Both the position numbers and the translations under genes were made by a program. From NCBI GenBank assembly GCA_037179515.1, contig JAXCGZ010017041.1, positions 91,001-155,000 of the forward strand: a DNA stretch of 64,000 nt, in the 5' to 3' direction. Shown here piece after piece: positions 58,051-64,000 of the stretch (positions are counted from its first letter, which is position 1; each line of letters begins with the position of its first letter). Origin of the DNA: Halocaridina rubra (Eukaryota; Arthropoda; Malacostraca; Decapoda; Atyidae). The notes under the pieces are model-generated. The model made no database searches and had not been told where the DNA came from. It saw nothing but the letters and a program-made list of their open reading frames with translations.

Positions 58051-59502
58051 GTGTGATTACCTAATTGTGAATACCTAATTGTGTTTACGAAAAAGAGCCC
58101 AAAGCTCGTATCTTCCCGTCTCCTGATCGGTTTCATTTTGTACTTTGTGATAATTATCAACTACTCTTACATTGAAAAAAGTATTTTCTTACATCCTGCA
58201 AAGAAGTTTTCTTACGAAGCTTCAAACTATGAACTCTAGTTCTAGAGCCTGCCATATCAAAATATCGACCCCTATCCACTCTATCATAACCATAAAGGAA
58301 TTTAAAGACTATCACCATATCCCTCCTCGATCTTCTAGCTTCGAGTGATGGTAAGTCTAATTCCCTCAGCCTCTCATCATAACTGAGATTGCGTATTTCT
58401 GGCACCAGTTTCGTGGCATGTCTTTGAACTTTTTCAAGCTTAGCTATGTGCTTTTTCAAGTGCGGATTCCAAAAGGGGGCTGCATATTCTAGTTTTGGCC
58501 CCACATTGGTTACATAAATATTTCTGAACATTTCCTTGTCCAAGTGCCTGAAGGCTACCCTTACATTTGATAAGAATGCATATGCTGCCCTTACTATGCC
58601 ATTTATATGTATTTCTGGAGACAAATCTGCCAGTATGTTTACTCCTAGATCTCTCTCATTTTCTATCTCTTGAAGTTGTACTCCAGCCACCGAGAAGTCA
58701 AGCTTGGGCCTTCTTGCACTTGTACCCATTCTCATTACCTTACATTTTGAAGTATTGAATTTCATTAGCCACTTTTCTGACCACTAATGCAGACTATTTA
58801 GATCTTCCTAATGTTCTCTACCATTGTTCTCGTTTTCTACTTTTTTCACAATCTTTGCATCATCTGCAAACATATTCATGAATGAATTTACAGACTCTGG
58901 TAGGTCATTTACATATACAAGGAACAAAAGTTGCCCTAAAACTGAACCCTGTGCAACTCCACTACTAACTCTTCTCCATTCAGACACTGAGTGCCTTACT
59001 CTAACCCTCTGTTCCCTTCCTTCTAAGTAAGTTTTTATCCATTCCAAGACATTTCCACCTATTCTAGCCATTACTTGCAGCTTCCTAATAAGTTTCCCAT
59101 GTGGAACAGTGTCAAACGCTTTCTGGATGTCTAGGAATATACAATCTGCCCAGCCTTCTCTTTCCTGTAAGATTCGGCTTACCTCTTCATAAAATTCTAA
59201 TAAGTTTGTTACTGTTGATCTACCTTCTCTGTAGCTATGTTGCCTCACTGACAAAGAGTGGAAGGATTCCAAGTGAAGAGAGATATGTTTCCTTAGTAGT
59301 TTCTCCATAACTTTGCAAACTATGCTGGTCAAGGAAGCTGGTCTATAGTTCAGAGCCGTAACCCTCCTTCCCATTTTGAAGATAGGTCTCACGTTTGCTT
59401 GTTTCCAGCATCTTGGAATCTCCCCCGACTCCAGTGACTTTTTAAATATGATACTTAGTGCCACTGATATTGGGCTTGTGCATTTTTTAAGTACATGAGG
59501 GG
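58051..59502 (-). mobile_element. CR1-like LINE copy E
   Basis: Full 3' terminus at 58051 abutting copy D. About 75 bp of the coding end/3' UTR boundary is deleted near 58152. RT frames at 58765-58157 and 59464-58808 are separated by a stop and frameshift near 58800. The palm keeps FLDIQKAFDTVPH and MFADDAKI; the usual GVPQG reads GVAQG. Truncated at 59502 in the RT N-terminal region. Confidence 0.8.
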
Positions 59503-59600
59503 TGTTTGTGTGATTACCTAATTGTGATTACCTAATTGTGTTTACGGGAAAGAGCCCAAAGCTCGTATCTTCCCGTCTCCTCGTCGGTTCCATTTTATAC

Positions 59601-62440
59601 TTAGTGATACTTATCATACCTGTCCTTAAAACTATGGATTGAGATAGCATTAACTACCTCCTCGCTTAGCGAATTCCAATTATCAACTACTCTTACACTG
59701 AAAAAGTATTTCCTTACATCCTGCGAAGTTTTCTTACGAAGCTTCAAACTATGACCTCTAGTTCTAGAGCCAGCCATATCAAAATATCGATCCCTATCCA
59801 CTCCATCATAACCATGAAGGAATTTAAAGACTGTCACCATATCCCCCCTCACTCTTCTAGCTTCGAGTGATGGTAAGTCTAATTCCCTCAGCCTCTCATC
59901 ATAACTGAGATTGCGTATTTCTGGCACCAGTTTCGTGGCATGTCTTTGAACTTTTTCAAGCTTAGCTATGTGCTTTTTCAAGTGCGGATTCCAAAAGGGG
60001 GCTGCATATTCGAGTTTTGGCCTCACATAGGTTACATAAATATTTCTGAACATTTCCTTGTCCATGTGCCTGAAGGCTACCCTTACATTTGATAAGAATG
60101 CATATGCTGCCCTTACTATGCCATTTATATGTATTTCTGGAGACAAATCTGCCAGTATGTTTACTCCTAGATCTCTCTCATTTTCTGTCTCTTGAAGTTG
60201 TACTCCAGCCACCGAGTAGTCAAGCTTGGGCCTTCTTGCACTTGTACCCATTCTCATTACCTTACATTTTGAAGTATTGAATTTCATTAGCCACTTTTCT
60301 GACCACTCATGCAGATTATTTAGATCCTCCTGAAGTTCTCTACCATTGTTCTCGTTTTTTACTTTCTTCACAATCTTTGCATCATCTGCAAACATATTCA
60401 TGAATGAATTTACAGACTCTGGTAGGTCATTTACATATACAAGGAACAAAAGTGGCCCTAAAACTGAACCCTGTGGAACTCCACTACTAACTCTTCTCCA
60501 TTCAGACACTGAGTGTCTTACTCTAACCCTCTGTTCCCTTCCTTCTAAGTAAGTTTTTATCCATTCCAAAACATTTCCACCTATTCTAGCCATTGATTGC
60601 AGCTTCCTAATAAGTCTCCCATGTGGAACAGTGTCAAACGCTTTCTGGAAGTCTAGGAATATGCAATCTGCCCAGCCCTCTCTTTCCTGTAAGATTTGGC
60701 TTACCTCATCATAAAATTCTAATAAGTTTGTTACTGTTGATCTACCTTCTCTGAAGCCATGTTGCCTCACTGACAAAAAGTTGAAGGATTCCAAGTGAAG
60801 AGAGATATGTTTCCTTAGTAGTTTCTCAATAACTTCGCAAACTATTCTGGTCAAGGAAACTGGTCTATAGTTCAGAGCCGTATCCCTCCTTCCCTTTTTG
60901 AAGATAGGTATCACATTTGCTGGTTTCCAGCATCTTGGAATCTCTCCCAACTCCAGTGACTCCTTAAATATGATACTTAGTGTCACTGATATTGTGTTTG
61001 CGCATTTTTTAAGCACATGAGGGGATATGTCATCGGGACCTGTAGCTTTATGAACATCTAAATCCATCAGCGCTTTGCATACGTCTGTGGCTGTAAGGTT
61101 GATGTTCTCTAATACCGGCCCTTGAGCTTCTATCACTGCAATCTGAAGGGGTGGGGTATTTTCTACTGTAAATACTGACTGAAACTCCTTGTTCAATTCT
61201 TTGCAGATCTCTTCATCCGTCTCAGTGATGCTTCCATCCGCTCTCTTTAGCCTTAAAACCTGATCTTTTACCTTCAGTTTTCCTATGATAAAGCTGTGGA
61301 AAAGCTTGGGATTTTCTTTAGCCTTCCTGGTGATGTCCCTCTCATAGTCTCTCTCTGCCTCTCTCCTTTTACTTAGGTAGTCATTTCTTGCTCTTTTGTA
61401 GGTTTGCCAGGCATTTATGTTTTTTCTCCTCCTATACCTTTTCCAGCATTTGTCTCTCCACTACTTAGCTCTTTTACACCCATTATCGAACCATTTCTCT
61501 CTGGCATGAATTACACCTACTTTGGTGACAGGTATGCAGCAATCTACTATCTTCCCATATTTCTCACAAAAGATGTCTTACATTTCTTGTACAGATTTGT
61601 TGTAAAATAAGGTTCTCCAGTCAATAACTGCAAAAAGCTCATTCATTTTGATGTAATTTCCTTTCCGATAGTTCCTCCTCATGTCCTCAGTGCCTCTACT
61701 CTCATGAAGAATATCTTCAATGATATACTCCATCAACAACACACAGTGGTCACTCTTTCCAATTGGTGGTTCATACTCAATTTTTTCAATATCCAACACA
61801 TTATCTGTGAACACTAGATCAAATAGTGATGGCTCATCCCCACCCCTGGCACTTGTTAATTCCATTACATGTTGGTGTAGGAAATTCCCTTGTACGCAAT
61901 CTAGGAATCTTGCCCCGAATGAGTCCTCACCACTGTGTGGGTCAAGATTTATCCAATCTATCTCTTTATGATTAAAGTCTCCCATAATCAAAATCCTACA
62001 TTTTTTTTCCCGTGCCATGTTAACAACTGAGTTTATGACTTCAATAGTACCTATATGACTTTCCTCATAAACTTCAAGCCTATTTTGGTTCCTTGGTGGG
62101 TTGTATACAACAGTTATTATAATGCTCTCTGACCCAGTATTTATGCGAGCAACAAGAAATTCCTTGAACTCACTTTCTATAGCCAAGTTTATTTCTTCAA
62201 CTTGAATCCTTTCACTTATGAGCAGTGCTATCCCTCCACCAGTCCTCTCAGATCTTTCAACCCTTAGTATTCTGAAACCCTTAGGAAAAACTGTGACACT
62301 GTTTATGTCCTCACTCAACTTAGTCTCTGTAATTGCTACTATATCTGCCTTACTGTTGTGAATCCTATCTTTTAATTCTACTGCCTTACCAGCTAATCCA
62401 TCAGCATTTGTGTATAACAATCTTAATGAGGCCCCATCCC
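59601..62440 (-). pseudogene. CR1-like ORF2, endonuclease-RT (copy F)
   Basis: A single phase from about 62440 to 59601 (~940 codons) with only two or three stop codons (at 61578 and near 61463), so close to intact. Endonuclease: LLYTNADGLAGKAVELKDRI, ITETKLSEDI, NPPRNQNR, MGDFNHKEIDW, and KSDHCVLLMEYI. RT: HKATGPDDISPHVL, LDFQKAFDTVPHGR, GVPQGSVLGPLLF, MFADDAKIVKK. C-terminus SLEARRVRGDMVTVFKF. ORF2 starts in a phase -1 to ORF1 and overlaps its end; no ATG is visible before the endonuclease, so its start is uncertain. Confidence 0.85.
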
Positions 62441-62637
62441 CTGATCTTCTGTCATTATCTTCTTTATCTCCCTTTTGTCTGGAAGAACTCTGAAATGAAA
62501 ATATTTCTTCTGTTCTTCATTTCTTTCATCATTTAACCTTCTTGCCTCTTGCAACAAGTTTTTGATCTTTCCCATCTCTTCCTTTGTTCTGTATTGTCTA
62601 ATGAACACTTCTTTGAATTCTTGAAGGTCTTTTGGAC
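62423..62637 (-). pseudogene. CR1-like ORF1 C-terminus (copy F)
   Basis: A frame with FIRQYRTKEEMGKIKNLLQE, ARRLNDERNEEQKKYFHFRV and a MTEDQGMGPH end, overlapping the ORF2 start. Matches the fragment at 37232-36956. Role in this family: RNA binding and RNP assembly. Confidence 0.6.
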
Positions 62638-62857
62638 TTTTTTTTCGCGTGTGTGTGTGTGTGTGTGTGTTTAATAAATCTGAAATTTCGTTATGCTGAT
62701 ATATCTATCATGCCTCCTGAAATTTTTAGATATCGGACATTAACTGATATCCAAACTCCAACATTCACCGATATTTCAAAACCGTATTTCATTTTGCTAA
62801 TAACCATATAATTTTTATTGAGAAGAGTGCAAATAATTATAATATGAATTATTATTG
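62638..62857. other. AT-rich spacer with (GT)n
   Basis: T-run and (GT)n at 62640-62671, then ~185 bp of AT-rich sequence with no gene, separating CR1 copies F and G. Confidence 0.7.
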
Positions 62858-64000
62858 CTGTTGATCTACCTTCTCTGAAGCCATGTTGCCTCACTGACAA
62901 AAAGTTGAAGGTTTCCAAGTGAAGAGAGATATGTTTCCTTAGTAGTTTCTCCATAACTTTGCAAACTATGCTGGTCAAGGAAACTGGTCTATAGTTCAGA
63001 GCCGTATCCATCCTTCCCTTGTTGAAGATAGGTATCACATTTGCTTGTTTCCAGCATCTTGGAATCTCCCCCTACTCCAGTGACTCCTTAAATATGATAC
63101 TTAGTGCCACTGATATTGTGTATGCGCATTTTTTAAGCACATGAGGGGATATGTCATCAGGACCTGTAGCTTTATGAACAGCTAAATCCATCAACGCTTT
63201 GCATACCTCTGTGGCTGTAAGGTTGATGTTCTCTAATACCGGCCCTTGAGCTTCTATCACTGCAAGCTGATGGGGTGGGGTATTTTCTACTGTAAATACT
63301 GACTGAAACTCCTTGTTCAATTCTTTGCAGATCTCTTCATCCGTCTCAGTGATGCTTCCATCCTCTCTCTTTAGCCTTAAAATCTGTTTTTCTACCTTCA
63401 GTTTTCCTCTGATAAAGCTGTGGAAAAGCTTGGGATTTTCTTTAGCCTTCCTGGTGATGTCCCTCTCATAGTCTCTCTCTGCCTCTCTCCTTTTACTTAG
63501 GTAGTCATTTCTTGCTCTTTTGTAGGTTTGCCAGGCATTTATGTTTTTTCTCCCCCTATACCTTTTCCAGCATTTGTCTCTCCACTCCTTAGCTCGTTTA
63601 CACTCATTATCGAACCATTTCTCTCTGGCATGAATTACACCTACTTTGGTGACAGGTATGCAGCAATCTACTATCTTCCCATATTTCTCACAAAAGATGT
63701 CATACATTTCTTGTACAGATTTGTTGTAAAATAAGGTTCTCCAGTCAATAACTGCAAAAAGCTCATTCATTTTGATGTAATCTCCTTTCGGATAGTTCCT
63801 CCTCATGTCCTCAGTGCCTCTACTCTCAGGAAGAATATCTTCAATGATATACTCCATCAACAACACACAGTGGTCACTCTTTCCAATTGGTGGTTCATAC
63901 TCAATTTTTTCAATATCCAACACATTATCTGTGAACACTAGATCAAGTAGTGATGGCTCAGCCATACCCCTGGCCCTTGTTGGTTCCATTACATGTTGGT
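62858..64000 (-). mobile_element. CR1-like LINE copy G, running off the window
   Basis: Starts (3' side) abruptly inside RT at the phrase TGTTGATCTACC, so its 3' end is missing, and continues through the endonuclease to the right edge. It lacks the 3' terminal repeats that copies D-F have. Confidence 0.8.
63072..64000 (-). pseudogene. CR1-like ORF2 fragment (copy G)
   Basis: Open from the window edge to a stop at 63072. Covers the endonuclease C-terminus (LLDLVFTDNVLDIEKIEYE, KSDHCVLLMEYI), the linker (MYDIFCEKYGKIVDCCIP, YERDITRKAKENPKLFHSFI) and the RT N-terminus (LTATEVCKALMDLAVHKATG). Shows the intact linker that is broken by stops in copy F. The RT palm to the left is truncated and out of phase. 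Confidence 0.8.

Larger units (their letters stand above)
59509..62637 (-). mobile_element. CR1-like LINE copy F, longest copy
   Basis: Contains 3' repeats, 3' UTR, nearly all of ORF2 and the ORF1 C-terminus. 5'-truncated at ~62637 next to a T-run and (GT)n. It serves as the reference for the uninterrupted SINE target site (about 62153-62163) and the uninterrupted I-LINE target. Confidence 0.85.

Overview
The window looks like repeat-dense, intergenic or intronic animal DNA, most likely from an arthropod and plausibly a decapod crustacean. That guess rests on the mix of CR1-like, jockey/I-like and gypsy-like retroelements, the very long (TA)n, (GA)n and (CT)n microsatellites, and the lack of prokaryote-style gene packing. 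I recognise no host protein-coding gene with confidence. Almost every open frame with recognisable domains belongs to a transposable element, and most are broken by stops, frameshifts, truncations or nested insertions.

Region by region. 1-6.4 kb: one copy of a ~1.1 kb dispersed repeat, then a minus-strand gypsy-like element whose coding order is Gag, integrase, RT remnant, RNase H. Integrase before RT is unusual for gypsy. A tRNA-Lys-like primer binding site lies at 6370-6387. 6.4-7.5 kb: a 5'-truncated LINE. 7.78-14.32 kb: a decayed but end-to-end I-type LINE (5' UTR tandem repeats, zinc-knuckle ORF1, EN-RT-RNase H ORF2, poly-A) with 10-bp target-site duplications. 14.9-16 kb: the second copy of the first repeat. 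16-22.1 kb: a chain of palindromes separated by (TA)n runs. The largest holds ten tRNA-like units at an exact 271-bp period, five on each strand.

22.9-24.5 kb holds the 5' part of an LTR element: LTR, primer binding site, and a ~134-residue orphan ORF. 24.8-39 kb is a nested stack. A jockey/CR1-type LINE (LINE B) is split by a CR1-like LINE. That CR1 copy is itself split by an 8.1-kb LTR element with ~950-bp LTRs, TG..CA ends, PBS and PPT but no visible pol; its only ORF sits in the gag position and is a diverged relative of the ORF at 23.5 kb. A tRNA-derived SINE whose 3' tail matches LINE B sits in the same CR1 copy.

41.5-55.1 kb holds three copies of another LINE (LINE C). Two lie tail to tail, and one of those is split by a CR1 fragment. 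A solo LTR of the 22.9-kb family lies at 50.9 kb. 56.6-64 kb is a head-to-tail run of four minus-strand CR1 copies, one of which received a fragment of the same I-type LINE with a 7-bp TSD.

The nesting gives a relative order: LINE B and LINE C first, then CR1, then the LTR element, the SINE and the I-type fragment. The most novel material is the LTR family with a conserved orphan ORF in place of gag-pol, and the inverted array of tRNA-like units.
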